Positions 8,350-16,668 are shown, numbered from the stretch's first letter. The stretch is DNA of 64,000 nucleotides from Nocardioides aquaticus (GCF_018459925.1 NZ_CP075371.1:3720001-3784000); one strand, 5' to 3'. Numbers and translations are program-made. The notes: generated by a model from the letters alone, not told the origin.

Positions 8350-8975
8350 GCCAGCGCCCGGCGGACCACCGGCAGCGGCCCGGTCGCCGGGCCGGAGTAC
8401 CGGGCCCGCCCGTTCTCCGGCGCCCGGTGTGCCAGGGCGGTGCGCAGCTGGGCGCGGCCGCGGTGGATGCGGGAGCGGACGGTGCCGAGCTTCGCGCCGA
8501 GGATCTCCGCGATCTCCTCGTAGGACAGGCCCTCGACGTCGCAGAGCACGACGGCGGCGCGGAAGTCGGGTGCCAGGGTGGCCAGGGCCCGCTCGACGTC
8601 GTCGTCGAAGGTGCGGTCGGCGTAGGCCGCCCCGGGCTCGGGCGCCGGGCTCGAGAGCGCGTCCGCGCGGGCGTCGGAGAGGGCGTCGAAGCGGATCCGC
8701 TGCTTGCGGCGGGCCTGGTCGAGGAAGAGGTTGGTGGTGATCCGGTGCAGCCAGCCCTCGAAGGTCCCGGGCGTGTAGCCGTCGAGGGAGCGGAAGACCC
8801 GGACGAAGACCTCCTGGGTCAGGTCCTCGGCGTCGTGCTTGTCGCCGGTCAGCCGGTAGGCCAACCGGTAGACCCGGTCGGAGTGCCGCTCCACGACCTC
8901 GTGCCAGGTCGGGGGGACGTGCTGCGTGGCGTCCATGGTGGCTCCTGCGGCCGAGGGGGGTGCCGTGACCGGCAT
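8346..8975 (-). CDS. sigE: ECF RNA polymerase sigma factor SigE
   Basis: A 209-residue ECF sigma factor. Region 2 is seen in [20 protein letters not shown] followed by [12 protein letters not shown]. Region 4 has [20 protein letters not shown] and [15 protein letters not shown], the helix-turn-helix for the -35 element. The linker contains an acidic/Ala stretch. Gene order (O-methyltransferase divergent, then sigE, anti-sigma, htrA) matches the mycobacterial SigE locus for cell-envelope stress. Two in-frame ATGs, at 8975 and 8936, each have their own ribosome site (GGAGG and AGGAG), so two isoforms are possible. The longer is listed. Confidence 0.9.
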   Translation of the reverse strand: MPVTAPPSAAGATMDATQHVPPTWHEVVERHSDRVYRLAYRLTGDKHDAEDLTQEVFVRVFRSLDGYTPGTFEGWLHRITTNLFLDQARRKQRIRFDALSDARADALSSPAPEPGAAYADRTFDDDVERALATLAPDFRAAVVLCDVEGLSYEEIAEILGAKLGTVRSRIHRGRAQLRTALAHRAPENGRARYSGPATGPLPVVRRALA

Positions 8976-9002
8976 CGGGGACCTCCACGGTAGGGCGCGG
9001 GA

Positions 9003-9019
9003 CTGAGACGGACCTGAGA
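9003..9019 (-). promoter_or_regulatory. direct repeat upstream of sigE, candidate response-regulator box
   Basis: On the coding strand TCTCAG occurs twice, 11 bases apart (TCTCAGGTCCGTCTCAG), 28-44 bases upstream of the longer sigE start. An 11-bp period puts both half-sites on one face of the helix, as for OmpR/MprA-family regulators. In mycobacteria MprA controls sigE through paired direct repeats, so a comparable input is plausible but not shown here. Confidence 0.45.
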
Positions 9020-9169
9020 GACGGCGTGCGGCACGCGGCCGCAGCGCGGCGGCCTCTCCTGCACCAACGCCCGGGAGCGCCCGCGCGTTCCCCGTCCCCG
9101 GCTGGCGCTACGGTGGTCGCCCGCACACCGCACCCGCGCGCCACCCGGCGCCGTCCCCAGGAGGCCGCC

Positions 9170-9805
9170 ATCAGCACCCCCCTCACGCCTGCCAGCCAGG
9201 CGTTCGCCGACGGGCTCGTGGCCGAGGACGACGCGCTCGCCGCCGCCCGCGTGCGCGCGGAGGAAGTCGGCGTCAGCGCGATCACGCCCGGCGCCGGCGC
9301 GACGCTGTGCTTCCTGGCCAGCGCCCTGGGCGCCCGCTCCGTCGTCGAGATCGGGACCGGTACGGGGGTCTCCGCGCTGTGGCTGCTGCGCGGCATGCGT
9401 CCCGACGGGGTCCTGACGACCGTCGACGTCGAGGCCGAGCACCAGCGCCTGGCCCGCACCGGCTTCACCCAGGCCGGCATCCCGGCCGCCCGGGTGCGCA
9501 CCATCGCCGGCGCCGCCCTGGACGTGCTCCCCCGCCTGACCGACGGCCACTACGACCTCGTCGTGGTCGACGGCGACCGGCGCGAGTACGCCGCCTACCT
9601 CGACGAGGCGCTGCGGCTGCTCCGCCCCGGCGGTGTCGTGGTCCTCGACCACGCCCTCGGCGGCGGCCGGGTGGCCGACCCCGCGCAGCGCGACGAGCAG
9701 ACCGTGGCCGTGCGCGACCTGGTGCACGGCGTGGCCGAGCGCGAGGACCTGGTCCCGGTGCTGCTGCCCGTCGGCGACGGCCTGCTGGCCGCCACCAAGC
9801 GGTAG
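9170..9805 (+). CDS. O-methyltransferase, SAM-dependent (Rv1220c-like)
   Basis: A 211-residue class I methyltransferase of the CCoAOMT-like type. SVVEIGTGTGVSALWLLRGM is the SAM-binding motif I, VLTTVDVEAEH is motif II, and YDLVVVDGDRREYAAYLDEA carries the metal/substrate Asp region. Synteny with sigE matches M. tuberculosis Rv1220c; its substrate is unknown. The best ribosome site, AGGAGG at 9159-9164, sits six bases before an ATC (9170), giving a length close to the homologue. The nearest in-frame GTG (9113) has no ribosome site and adds 19 basic residues. ATC initiation is therefore proposed with moderate confidence; the reading frame itself is secure. Confidence 0.82.
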   Translation: MSTPLTPASQAFADGLVAEDDALAAARVRAEEVGVSAITPGAGATLCFLASALGARSVVEIGTGTGVSALWLLRGMRPDGVLTTVDVEAEHQRLARTGFTQAGIPAARVRTIAGAALDVLPRLTDGHYDLVVVDGDRREYAAYLDEALRLLRPGGVVVLDHALGGGRVADPAQRDEQTVAVRDLVHGVAEREDLVPVLLPVGDGLLAATKR

Positions 9806-9824
9806 ACCCGGCGGCAGACCGGGC

Positions 9825-11396
9825 CTAGGACCCGACCCCGGCCAGGGGGTCGGGTCCGCAGAGCCACGCCAGCAGCGCCCGGGCCCCGAAGCCCGACGGC
9901 CCGGCGGTCCACTCGTCGTGGTCGGCCGGCACGTCGCCGACCGGCGCGACGTCGAGGTGCGCCCACGGCACGGACCCCGCGAAGCGCTGCAGGAACAGCC
10001 CGGCCACGATCGCGCCCGGGCCGGCCCCGGCGTTGTCGGAGTCCGCGACCTTCGAGGCCAGCTTGTCGGCGTACGCCGTGTGCAGCGGCAGCCGCCACAG
10101 CAGCTCCCCGGAGCCCGTGCCGGCGTCGAGCAGCAGCTCGGCCAGCGCGTCGTCGTCGGTGAGGAGCGCGCCGGTGCGCTGCCCGAGCGCGACCTTGGCC
10201 GCCCCCGTCAGCGTCGCGACGTCGACGAGCGCGTCGGGCTCGACCTCCGCCACGGCGTAGGCCATCGCGTCGGCCAGGACCAGGCGGCCCTCGGCGTCGG
10301 TGTTGGTGACCTCGGTGGTGCGGCCGCCATAGTGGCGCAGCACGTCGCCGGGGCGCATCGAGGAGCCGGAGACGGCGTTCTCGGCGCAGGCCAGCAGGCC
10401 GACGACGCGGACCGGACAACCGAGGTCGCGCAGGGCGGCCATCACCGCCAGCACCACGGCGGCGCCGGTCATGTCGCGCTTCATGGTCGACATCGCCTCG
10501 GCCGGCTTGATGGACAACCCGCCGGAGTCGAAGGTGATGCCCTTGCCGACCAGTGCCACGGTCGGCGTACGACGCCCGGCGCCCGGCGGCGCGTAGTCCA
10601 GGCGGACCAGCCGTGGCGGCGAGTCCGAGCCCTGGCCGACGCCGAGGATGCCTCCGAAGCCGTCGCGCGCCAGGTCGCCCTCGTCCCAGACGGTGACCTC
10701 GAGGCCGGCGGTGGCCGCGACCTGCCGGGCCTGCTCGGCCATCCAGGCGGGGTTCTTCAGGTTCGAGGGGACGGTGGCCAGGCTGCGGGCACGCCAGCCG
10801 GCCCCACCGAGCGCCACAGCACGGTCCAGCGCGGGGCGGGAGCCGTCCGGGTCGGGAAGCCCGGCCAGCACGATCCGGCGGACCGGGGGCTGCTCCGGGG
10901 ACGAGGAGCGCCAGTGGAAGACGAAGGAGCCGAGCATGGCTCCGACGACGAGGGCCTCGAGGCCGGCGTCGTCGGTGATCGCGGCCAGCGTGGTGGCGAC
11001 GTCACCACGTCCGCGGGTGGCCCGGGCCAGCGCCGCACCGGCGCGGCGCAGGTCGGTCGGGGTCGCTGCACCGACGCCCACGAGCAGCACGAGCCGCAGG
11101 TCGGGGTCGGCGGCACTGCCGCCGGGGACGGGCACCGTGGTGACCTCCCCGGTGCGCCCGGTGGCACGGGCGGCCTCGGCCGCGCCGACCAGGTCGAGGC
11201 CGAGGGCCTCGCCGAGCTCCTCGGCCCCGGGGCCCAGGATCGGGCCCCCCTCCTGCGCGGCACCGGCAGCGTCGTCGGCGTCCTGCGGGAGGACGGGGAC
11301 GGCGACCACCTCGGCGCCGAGCAGCAGGTGCGCCGCACGCTCGCTCAGGGCGAGCTGCGGAGGAGAGAGCTGGGCCGGGAGCGCGGCGGAGGTCAC
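9825..11396 (-). CDS. pepA: leucyl aminopeptidase (M17)
   Basis: A 523-residue cytosolic metallo-aminopeptidase that trims N-terminal residues from peptides. The catalytic C-terminal domain holds the metal-site sequence KGITFDSGGLSIKP (about residues 285-298). It also holds the M17 signature NTDAEGRLVLADAM (365-378), where Asp367 and Glu369 bind the two metals and Arg371 is catalytic. The N-terminal domain is the variable regulatory part. The GTG start overlaps the stop of the DUF3117 gene by four bases (GTGA). The length fits family members of about 500 residues. Confidence 0.93.
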   Translation of the reverse strand: MTSAALPAQLSPPQLALSERAAHLLLGAEVVAVPVLPQDADDAAGAAQEGGPILGPGAEELGEALGLDLVGAAEAARATGRTGEVTTVPVPGGSAADPDLRLVLLVGVGAATPTDLRRAGAALARATRGRGDVATTLAAITDDAGLEALVVGAMLGSFVFHWRSSSPEQPPVRRIVLAGLPDPDGSRPALDRAVALGGAGWRARSLATVPSNLKNPAWMAEQARQVAATAGLEVTVWDEGDLARDGFGGILGVGQGSDSPPRLVRLDYAPPGAGRRTPTVALVGKGITFDSGGLSIKPAEAMSTMKRDMTGAAVVLAVMAALRDLGCPVRVVGLLACAENAVSGSSMRPGDVLRHYGGRTTEVTNTDAEGRLVLADAMAYAVAEVEPDALVDVATLTGAAKVALGQRTGALLTDDDALAELLLDAGTGSGELLWRLPLHTAYADKLASKVADSDNAGAGPGAIVAGLFLQRFAGSVPWAHLDVAPVGDVPADHDEWTAGPSGFGARALLAWLCGPDPLAGVGS

Positions 11397-11560
11397 CCGA
11401 CGACGTTCTTCAGGGCGTCACCGAGGTTCGTGGCCTCCTCGGCGTTCAGCTCCACCACCAGGCGACCGCCGCCCTCGAGCGGGACGCGCATGACGATGCC
11501 GCGACCCTCCTTGGTGACCTCGAGCGGGCCATCACCCGTCCTCGGCTTCATGGCCGCCAT
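11393..11560 (-). CDS. DUF3117 protein (Rv1211-like)
   Basis: A 55-residue protein, MAAMKPRTGDGPLEVTKEGR onward, ending in NAEEATNLGDALKNVVG. It matches the highly conserved actinobacterial DUF3117 family, of which M. tuberculosis Rv1211 is a member. The family function is not established, and some reports link Rv1211 to calmodulin-like binding. The start has GGGGAAGAGG upstream. It is coupled to pepA through a GTGA overlap. Conservation of the whole short sequence makes it a real gene despite its size. Confidence 0.9.
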   Translation of the reverse strand: MAAMKPRTGDGPLEVTKEGRGIVMRVPLEGGGRLVVELNAEEATNLGDALKNVVG

Positions 11561-11708
11561 GCGGCACCTCTTCCCCTAGTCGTCCGATGGGGCCGGACCC
11601 CATATCCTCGCCCGCACCGAGCGGACCTCACCATTATCCCCCATGGGAGCGGTGACCCGCAGCACAGGGGCGTCGCGGCGCACGGCGCCGACTGCCAGAC
11701 TGACCCGC

Positions 11709-12500
11709 ATGACCGACGCGCCCGTGCTCCTCGACGTCACCGACGGCGTCGCCACCGTCACCCTGCACCGCCCCGAGGCCATGAACAGCCTCGACGTCGC
11801 GACCAAGGTGCTGCTGCTGGAGACCCTGCGCCAGGTCGCCGACCTGGACAGCGTCCGCTGCGTCGTGCTCACCGGGTCCGGGCGCGCGTTCTGCACCGGC
11901 CAGGACCTCAAGGAGCACATCGGCCTGCTGCGCAGCAGCACCGGCCCGCGCCTGTCGACGGTCGAGGAGCACTACAACCCGATCGTGACCGCGCTGGTCG
12001 AGATGCCCAAGCCCACCGTGGCCGCGGTCAACGGCGTGGCCGCCGGCGCCGGGGCGAGCCTGGCGCTGGCCTGCGACCTGCGGCTCGTGGCCGACACCGC
12101 CGGCTTCAACTTCGCCTTCGCCAACGTCGCCCTGTCGTGCGACACCGGGATGAGCTGGACCCTCCAGCGGATCGTCGGACGGGCCAGGGCGCTGGAGCTG
12201 CTGTACTTCCCGCGCACCGTCGGCGCCGAGGAGTCGGCGTCCCTCGGCCTGGCGACCACGGTGGTGGCCCCGGACGACCTCGTCGCGGAGACCGCCGCCC
12301 TGGCCGCACGCCTGGCCGCCGGACCGACGGTCGCGCTGGCCTCGATCCGTGAGGCGGTCACCTTCGCCGGCGACCACCCGTTCAGCGAGGCGCTGGCCAC
12401 CGAGGCGCGGCTGATGAACCGCACCGGCGCGACCGCCGACCACGAGGCCGCGGTCGCGGCGTTCGTGGCCAAGCAGAAGCCGGTGTTCGAGGGCCGCTGA
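11709..12500 (+). CDS. enoyl-CoA hydratase/isomerase family protein
   Basis: A 263-residue crotonase-fold protein starting at MTDAPVLLDVTDGVATVTLH. The oxyanion-hole segment is GSGRAFCTGQDLKEH and the second is AAVNGVAAGAGASLALACDL. The catalytic region reads FAFANVALSCDTGMSWTLQR, with an Asp at the position used by isomerase-type members. The GQDL plus CDTG-W pattern is closer to PaaG/enoyl-CoA isomerase-like enzymes than to classical EchA (no Glu pair). The likely role is acyl- or aryl-CoA degradation. It is divergent from DUF3117-pepA; the 148 bases between hold no clear operator. Confidence 0.85.
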   Translation: MTDAPVLLDVTDGVATVTLHRPEAMNSLDVATKVLLLETLRQVADLDSVRCVVLTGSGRAFCTGQDLKEHIGLLRSSTGPRLSTVEEHYNPIVTALVEMPKPTVAAVNGVAAGAGASLALACDLRLVADTAGFNFAFANVALSCDTGMSWTLQRIVGRARALELLYFPRTVGAEESASLGLATTVVAPDDLVAETAALAARLAAGPTVALASIREAVTFAGDHPFSEALATEARLMNRTGATADHEAAVAAFVAKQKPVFEGR

Positions 12501-12506
12501 GCCCGC

Positions 12507-12941
12507 TCAGACCCGGCCGTCGGCGTAGGCCCAGGTCAGGACCGCGACGCAGACCACCGTGCCCAGGTGGGCCAGCAGCGAGAGCCCCGGGCCGGCCGAC
12601 CAGCCGTCGGCCGCCGCCGCGGCGGCCCGCTTGCCACGGGTCGGGAGCCACCGCGCCAGGACCAGCAGCCCGGCGCCGGCGGTGACCCACCACGCCGCCA
12701 GGGCGAGGATGCCGAGCAGGGAGGCGACGTCCTCGCCGACGACGTCGAGCAGCGTGGCGCCGAGGACCAGCAGCGCCACCCACAGCACCAGCGCGGTCAG
12801 CCCGGCCACGGTGTGCACCGTCAGGACCGGTCGGCCGGTGCGGGTCCGGCCCGCGACCTGCGCGCCCCGCAGCCGCAGCCGCGTCAGCAGGACCGACGCC
12901 GCCGCGAGGAGGGTGCACAGCACCACGCCCAGGCTCGACAC
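12507..12941 (-). CDS. small four-helix membrane protein
   Basis: A 144-residue protein with four hydrophobic segments: about residues 2-20, 43-66, 75-96 and 118-138. A basic/Ala loop (RWLPTRGKRAAAAAADG) lies before the last. No motif is recognisable. It converges with the enoyl-CoA hydratase gene (6 bp apart) and follows the DivIVA-domain gene on the same strand after 15 bp of the opposite order. Function unknown. Confidence 0.65.
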   Translation of the reverse strand: MSSLGVVLCTLLAAASVLLTRLRLRGAQVAGRTRTGRPVLTVHTVAGLTALVLWVALLVLGATLLDVVGEDVASLLGILALAAWWVTAGAGLLVLARWLPTRGKRAAAAAADGWSAGPGLSLLAHLGTVVCVAVLTWAYADGRV

Positions 12942-12956
12942 GTCGGGCAGTGTGCC

Positions 12957-13214
12957 CTACCCCGCCCCCGGGCCGCCCTCGCGCTCGGCGGCGAGCCGGT
13001 CGAGCAGCGCGTCGACGTCGGCCATCCGGTAGCCGCGCAGCGCGAGCGGGAAGCGGACCCTCCGGAGGTCGTCGGCGGTCAGCGGTCCGCTGGCCGGCAC
13101 GTCGGGTGCCGGGTCGTCGTCGCCGGCCGGGGCGAGCGGGCCTCCGCGACCGGCCGCCACCACCGCCACGCCACCCAGCAGCAGGACGGCCAGGACGGCC
13201 AGCAGCCAGGTCAC
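12957..13214 (-). CDS. membrane-anchored DivIVA-domain protein
   Basis: An 85-residue protein with an N-terminal membrane span (WLLAVLAVLLLGGVAVVAA) and a C-terminal DivIVA signature, VRFPLALRGYRMADVDALLD. DivIVA/Wag31 domains sense membrane curvature at poles, and short anchored versions are found in actinobacteria (M. tuberculosis Rv1209 has a comparable position near dapE). The GTG overlaps the stop of the upstream LOG gene (GTGA), so dapE, LOG and this gene are translated as a coupled chain. A role in polar growth is possible but inferred only from the domain. Confidence 0.8.
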   Translation of the reverse strand: MTWLLAVLAVLLLGGVAVVAAGRGGPLAPAGDDDPAPDVPASGPLTADDLRRVRFPLALRGYRMADVDALLDRLAAEREGGPGAG

Positions 13215-13960
13215 GGCGACACCCCGGCGCCGGCGCCGGCGCCGGCGCCGTCGCCGCGCATCAGTGCCACGGCCTCGTCCACGTCGTCGGTCACGACGAG
13301 CTGGTCCAGGTCGGCCAGGCTCATCTTCCCGCCGGCCACCACGCTCCCGCGCAGCCAGTCGACCAGGCCCGACCAGTAGGCCGTGCCGAGCAGCACCACC
13401 GGGAAGGCGGTCACCTTGCCGGTCTGGACCAGCGTGAGCGCCTCGAACAGCTCGTCGAGGGTGCCCAGACCGCCGGGGAGGACCACAAAACCCTGGGAGT
13501 ACTTCACGAACATGGTCTTGCGGGCGAAGAAGTAGCGGAAGTCGATCCCGAGGTCCACCCACTCGTTGAGCCCGGTCTCGAACGGCAGCTCGATGCCGAG
13601 CCCCACGCTGACGCCACCGGCCTCGCTGGCGCCCTTGTTGGCGGCCTCCATCGCCCCCGGGCCGCCGCCAGTGATCACCGCGAACCCGGCCTCCACCAGG
13701 GCGCGGCCGACCTGCTCGCCCTGGGCGTACGCCGGGTCCTCCACCGGGGTGCGCGCGGACCCGAACACGGCGATCGCCGGGCCGAGCTCGGCCAGGGCGC
13801 CGAAGCCCTCCACGAACTCGGCCGTGATCCGCTGCACGCGCCACGGGTCGGTGTGCACCCAGTCGGTGGGGCCGCGCGAGTCCAGCAGCCGCTGGTCGGT
13901 GGTGGTCCCGTCCACCTGCCCGCGCCGCTGGAGCACCGGGCCCTTGTTCTTCGACCTCAC
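13211..13960 (-). CDS. TIGR00730 family LOG-type Rossmann protein
   Basis: A 249-residue protein with the LOG signatures GGGPGAMEAANKGA (nucleotide-binding loop) and VVLPGGLGTLDELFEALTL, the PGGxGTxxE motif. Members act as cytokinin riboside 5'-monophosphate phosphoribohydrolases or nucleotide phosphoribohydrolases; Rv1205 of M. tuberculosis is the characterised relative near dapE. The N-terminal ~50 residues (SKNKGPVLQRRGQVDGTTTD) extend beyond the short LOG form. The C-terminus ends GDGAGAGAGAGVSP, encoded by a hexanucleotide repeat. The GTG start overlaps the dapE stop. Confidence 0.88.
   Translation of the reverse strand: MRSKNKGPVLQRRGQVDGTTTDQRLLDSRGPTDWVHTDPWRVQRITAEFVEGFGALAELGPAIAVFGSARTPVEDPAYAQGEQVGRALVEAGFAVITGGGPGAMEAANKGASEAGGVSVGLGIELPFETGLNEWVDLGIDFRYFFARKTMFVKYSQGFVVLPGGLGTLDELFEALTLVQTGKVTAFPVVLLGTAYWSGLVDWLRGSVVAGGKMSLADLDQLVVTDDVDEAVALMRGDGAGAGAGAGVSP
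13224..13250. repeat. GGCGCC-type hexanucleotide tandem repeat
   Basis: CCGGCG is repeated 4.5 times inside the 3' end of the LOG gene and encodes an alternating Gly-Ala tail. Because the unit is six bases, copy-number change would alter tail length by two residues without a frameshift. Confidence 0.85.
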
Positions 13961-15039
13961 GCCGTCGCCTCCTCGCCGCGCAGCCACGCCGCGAGCCGTT
14001 CCTCGCAGCGGCGGACCTGGTCCACCGGCACGTGCTCCTCGGCCTTGTGGGCCAGCAGCGGGTCGCCCGGGCCGTAGTTGACCGCCGGGACGCCCAGGGC
14101 GGTGAAGCGGGCCACGTCGGTCCAGCCGAACTTGGGGTTCACCACCCCGCCGACGGCGGCGACGAACGCGGCGGCCGCGGGCCGGTCGAGGCCGGGCAGG
14201 GCCGCCGGGCCGAGGTCGGTCAGGGTGACCTCGAAGCCCTCGAAGACGCCGCGGACGTACGCCTCGGCCTCCTCGGCCGACCGGTCGGGGGCGAAGCGGT
14301 GGTTGACCTCGACGACGCACTCGTCGGGCAGCACGTTGCCCGCGACCCCGCCCCGGATGCCGACTGCGTTGAGGCCCTCGTGGTACTCCAGCCCGTCGAT
14401 GACCGGGCGGCGGGCCTCGTAGTCGCGCAGCCGCTCCAGCACCGGTGCGGCCTGGTGGATGGCGTTGACGCCCTTCCAGCTGCGCGCGGAGTGCGCCCGC
14501 TCGCCGGTCGCGCGCACCTCGACGCGCAGGGTGCCCTGGCAGCCGGCCTCGACGACGGCGTTCGAGGGCTCCATCAGGATCGCGAAGTCGGCCTCGAGCA
14601 GCTCGGGGGCCACCTCGGTGAGGTGGCGCAGGCCGTTGAAGACCTCGTCGATCTCCTCGGCCTCGTAGAGGACGTAGGTGACGTCGCGCACCGGCTCGGG
14701 CACGGTGGCGGCCAACCGGAGGATGACCGCGTCGCCGCCCTTCATGTCGCAGGTCCCCAGGCCGTGCAGGAGGCCGGTGGCCTCGTCGAGCCGGCTGGGC
14801 AGGTTGTCGTGCACCGGCACGGTGTCGAGGTGCCCGGCCAGCACGACCCGCTCGGCCCGCCCGAGGTCGGTCCGGGCCACCACGGTGTGGCCGTGCCGGA
14901 CGACCTCGAGGTGCGGCAGGGCACGCAACGCCTCCTCGACGGCGTCGGCGATCTGCTGCTCGCCGCGGCTGACGGACTCGATGTCCACCAGCGCGCGGGT
15001 CAGGCTGACGACGTCGGTGCTGAGGTCCAGGATGCTCAC
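13957..15039 (-). CDS. dapE: succinyl-diaminopimelate desuccinylase
   Basis: A 360-residue M20 metallohydrolase that converts N-succinyl-LL-diaminopimelate to LL-diaminopimelate for lysine and peptidoglycan. Motifs are VLAGHLDTVPV (first metal His/Asp), GLGTCDMKGGDAV (bridging Asp), YEAEEIDEVFNG (catalytic Glu pair), ILMEPSN, and HKAEEHVPVDQV at the C-terminal metal His. The GTG start at 15039 begins SILDLSTDVVSLTRALVDIE, normal for the family. dapD and dapC lie 9-14 kb away in this window, the same dispersed arrangement as in mycobacteria. It is the first gene of the dapE-LOG-DivIVA chain. Confidence 0.93.
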   Translation of the reverse strand: MSILDLSTDVVSLTRALVDIESVSRGEQQIADAVEEALRALPHLEVVRHGHTVVARTDLGRAERVVLAGHLDTVPVHDNLPSRLDEATGLLHGLGTCDMKGGDAVILRLAATVPEPVRDVTYVLYEAEEIDEVFNGLRHLTEVAPELLEADFAILMEPSNAVVEAGCQGTLRVEVRATGERAHSARSWKGVNAIHQAAPVLERLRDYEARRPVIDGLEYHEGLNAVGIRGGVAGNVLPDECVVEVNHRFAPDRSAEEAEAYVRGVFEGFEVTLTDLGPAALPGLDRPAAAAFVAAVGGVVNPKFGWTDVARFTALGVPAVNYGPGDPLLAHKAEEHVPVDQVRRCEERLAAWLRGEEATA

Positions 15040-15118
15040 GCGGCCATCCAACCCCACCGGTGCGTGCCGGTCCGGCCCGCGGCCCCGCCGGCGGGCCCAG
15101 CTCACCCCTTGCGGCTGC

Positions 15119-15133
15119 CCTTACGGCGTAAGG
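15119..15133. promoter_or_regulatory. 15-bp perfect inverted repeat, candidate TetR-type operator
   Basis: CCTTACGGCGTAAGG (7-bp arms, one-base centre) lies between divergent dapE and the membrane protein at 15185. Its right half contains a TAAGGT that could serve as a -10 hexamer for the rightward gene. The size and symmetry suit a TetR-family dimer, and a TetR gene starts at 15922. Confidence 0.55.
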
Positions 15134-15184
15134 TCGGTCCCCATCAGGGTGGTGCAGGATCCACCCGCCCACAGGAGGAACGAC

Positions 15185-15808
15185 ATGACCACGCAGCCCA
15201 CCCCCACCGGCCCCGAGCCGGTCGCGCCCGTGCGCACCGAGGACCGCAAGACCGTGGTCGCCCGCGAGAAGGACGCCTTCGGCGGCGTCAAGATCGGCTC
15301 GGCCTTCTTCGGCTGGCTGGTCGCCACCGGGATGACCGTCGTGCTGACCGCCCTGCTCGCCGCCGTCGCCGGCGGGCTCAACCTGGTCTCCAGCCCCGAG
15401 GCGCTCAGCGACGCCGCTCGGGCCAACAACGTCAGCACCGACGAGATCGGGTGGGGCGCGGCCGTCGTCGTCCTCGTCGTCGTGTTCCTGGCCTACCTCG
15501 CCGGCGGCTACGTCGCCGGCCGGATGGCGCGCTTCAACGGCCTCAAGCAGGGTGCCGCGGTCTTCGGCTGGTCCGTGCTCATCGCCGTCGTCGTCGCGCT
15601 CCTCGGCGCCGTCGCCGGGGCGCAGTTCAACGTGCTCAGCGAGATCAACAGCTTCCCGAACATCCCCTCCAGCCTCGAGGGCCTGAGCCTGCAGGGCATC
15701 GTCGTCCTGGTCGGCGTGGTCGTGGTCGCCCTGGTCGGCGCGATGCTCGGTGGCCTCACCGGCATGCGCTACCACCGCCGCATCGACAAGGCCGGCCTCG
15801 GCCGCTGA
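15185..15808 (+). CDS. four-TM membrane protein of unknown function
   Basis: A 207-residue protein with a polar N-terminus (MTTQPTPTGPEPVAPVRTED) and four membrane spans, about residues 38-64, 95-115, 128-151 and 172-195. It ends with a basic tail (MRYHRRIDKAGLGR). A strong ribosome site (AGGAGG) sits eight bases before the ATG. Similar TIGR04086-like or YrzE-type small membrane proteins exist in actinobacteria, but I cannot assign one. It is preceded by the palindrome at 15119-15133 and followed by a strong hairpin. Confidence 0.7.
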   Translation: MTTQPTPTGPEPVAPVRTEDRKTVVAREKDAFGGVKIGSAFFGWLVATGMTVVLTALLAAVAGGLNLVSSPEALSDAARANNVSTDEIGWGAAVVVLVVVFLAYLAGGYVAGRMARFNGLKQGAAVFGWSVLIAVVVALLGAVAGAQFNVLSEINSFPNIPSSLEGLSLQGIVVLVGVVVVALVGAMLGGLTGMRYHRRIDKAGLGR

Positions 15809-15816
15809 CCCACCCC

Positions 15817-15846
15817 GTCGGACCAGGCCCCCGGGCCTGGTCCGAC
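15817..15846 (+). terminator. strong hairpin, probable terminator
   Basis: A perfect 14-bp stem (GTCGGACCAGGCCC pairing with GGGCCTGGTCCGAC) with a two-base spacer lies nine bases after the membrane-protein stop. There is no U-tract, as is common for actinobacterial terminators. It separates this gene from the TetR gene. Confidence 0.7.
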
Positions 15847-15921
15847 CACCCACCTCGGGGCGCCCCTCACCCCCTCGTGCCACCTACGTTCGACCCGCAC
15901 GAAGAGATCTGAGGAGACCCC

Positions 15922-16668
15922 GTGGTCGAGGACACCGACGCAGGACCCACGCCCGACGCCGACGCCGAGATCGTGGCCGGCCGCAAGCCGCCCTCGGCCC
16001 GGGTGCCGCTCGACCGCGACACGATCGTCGCCGAGGCCCTGACGTTCCTCGACGAGGTCGGCCCGGGCGGGCTCACCATGCGCCGTCTCGGCGCCCGGCT
16101 CAACGTCGAGGCGATGTCGCTCTACCGCTACGTGCCCGGCAAGGAGGACCTCCTCGACGCCATCGTGGAGCACCTCATCCGCGGTCTGTACGCCGACCCG
16201 GAGGTGCTGGCCGAGCCGCGCGACGGCTGGCAGGACTTCCTCCAGCGCCTGGCCCACGGCGTGCGCCGGATGGCGCTGCGGCACGTCAAGGCCTTCCCGC
16301 TGGTGGCCTCCCGCCCGCCCGAGGCACCCTGGCTGCGCCCGCCGCTGCGCAGCGTCGACTGGGTCGAGTCCTTCCTCTCCGGCCTCCTGGCCGAGGGCTT
16401 CACCGACGAGGCGGCCGTGGCGGCGTACCGGGGCTTCACCAGCTTCCTGCTGGGCCACCTGCTGCTCGAGGTCGCCACCCACGGCGCAGACGTCGGACCG
16501 CTCGACGTCGTCGAGGACACCACGCCGGACCCGTCGCTGGAGGACTTCCCCACGGTCGCGCGGCTGAGCGGCGAGCTCTCCGAGGACCACGCCGTGGAGG
16601 AGTTCGAGATCGCCCTGGAGCAGCTCCTCGAGCGGATCACCGCCCTGAAGGTCGAGCACCAGGGCTGA
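15922..16668 (+). CDS. TetR family transcriptional regulator
   Basis: A 248-residue regulator with a GTG start behind GAGGAG. The N-terminal HTH is GGLTMRRLGARLNVEAMSLY followed by RYVPGKEDLLDAIVEHL, the classic TetR helix pair. The C-terminal domain (TetR_C_1-like, residues about 100-235) binds an unknown ligand. The gene is 18 bp upstream of an SDR gene on the same strand and likely cotranscribed with it, so the SDR may act on the inducer or be coregulated. A perfect palindrome at 15119-15133 is a candidate site. Confidence 0.88.
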   Translation: MVEDTDAGPTPDADAEIVAGRKPPSARVPLDRDTIVAEALTFLDEVGPGGLTMRRLGARLNVEAMSLYRYVPGKEDLLDAIVEHLIRGLYADPEVLAEPRDGWQDFLQRLAHGVRRMALRHVKAFPLVASRPPEAPWLRPPLRSVDWVESFLSGLLAEGFTDEAAVAAYRGFTSFLLGHLLLEVATHGADVGPLDVVEDTTPDPSLEDFPTVARLSGELSEDHAVEEFEIALEQLLERITALKVEHQG

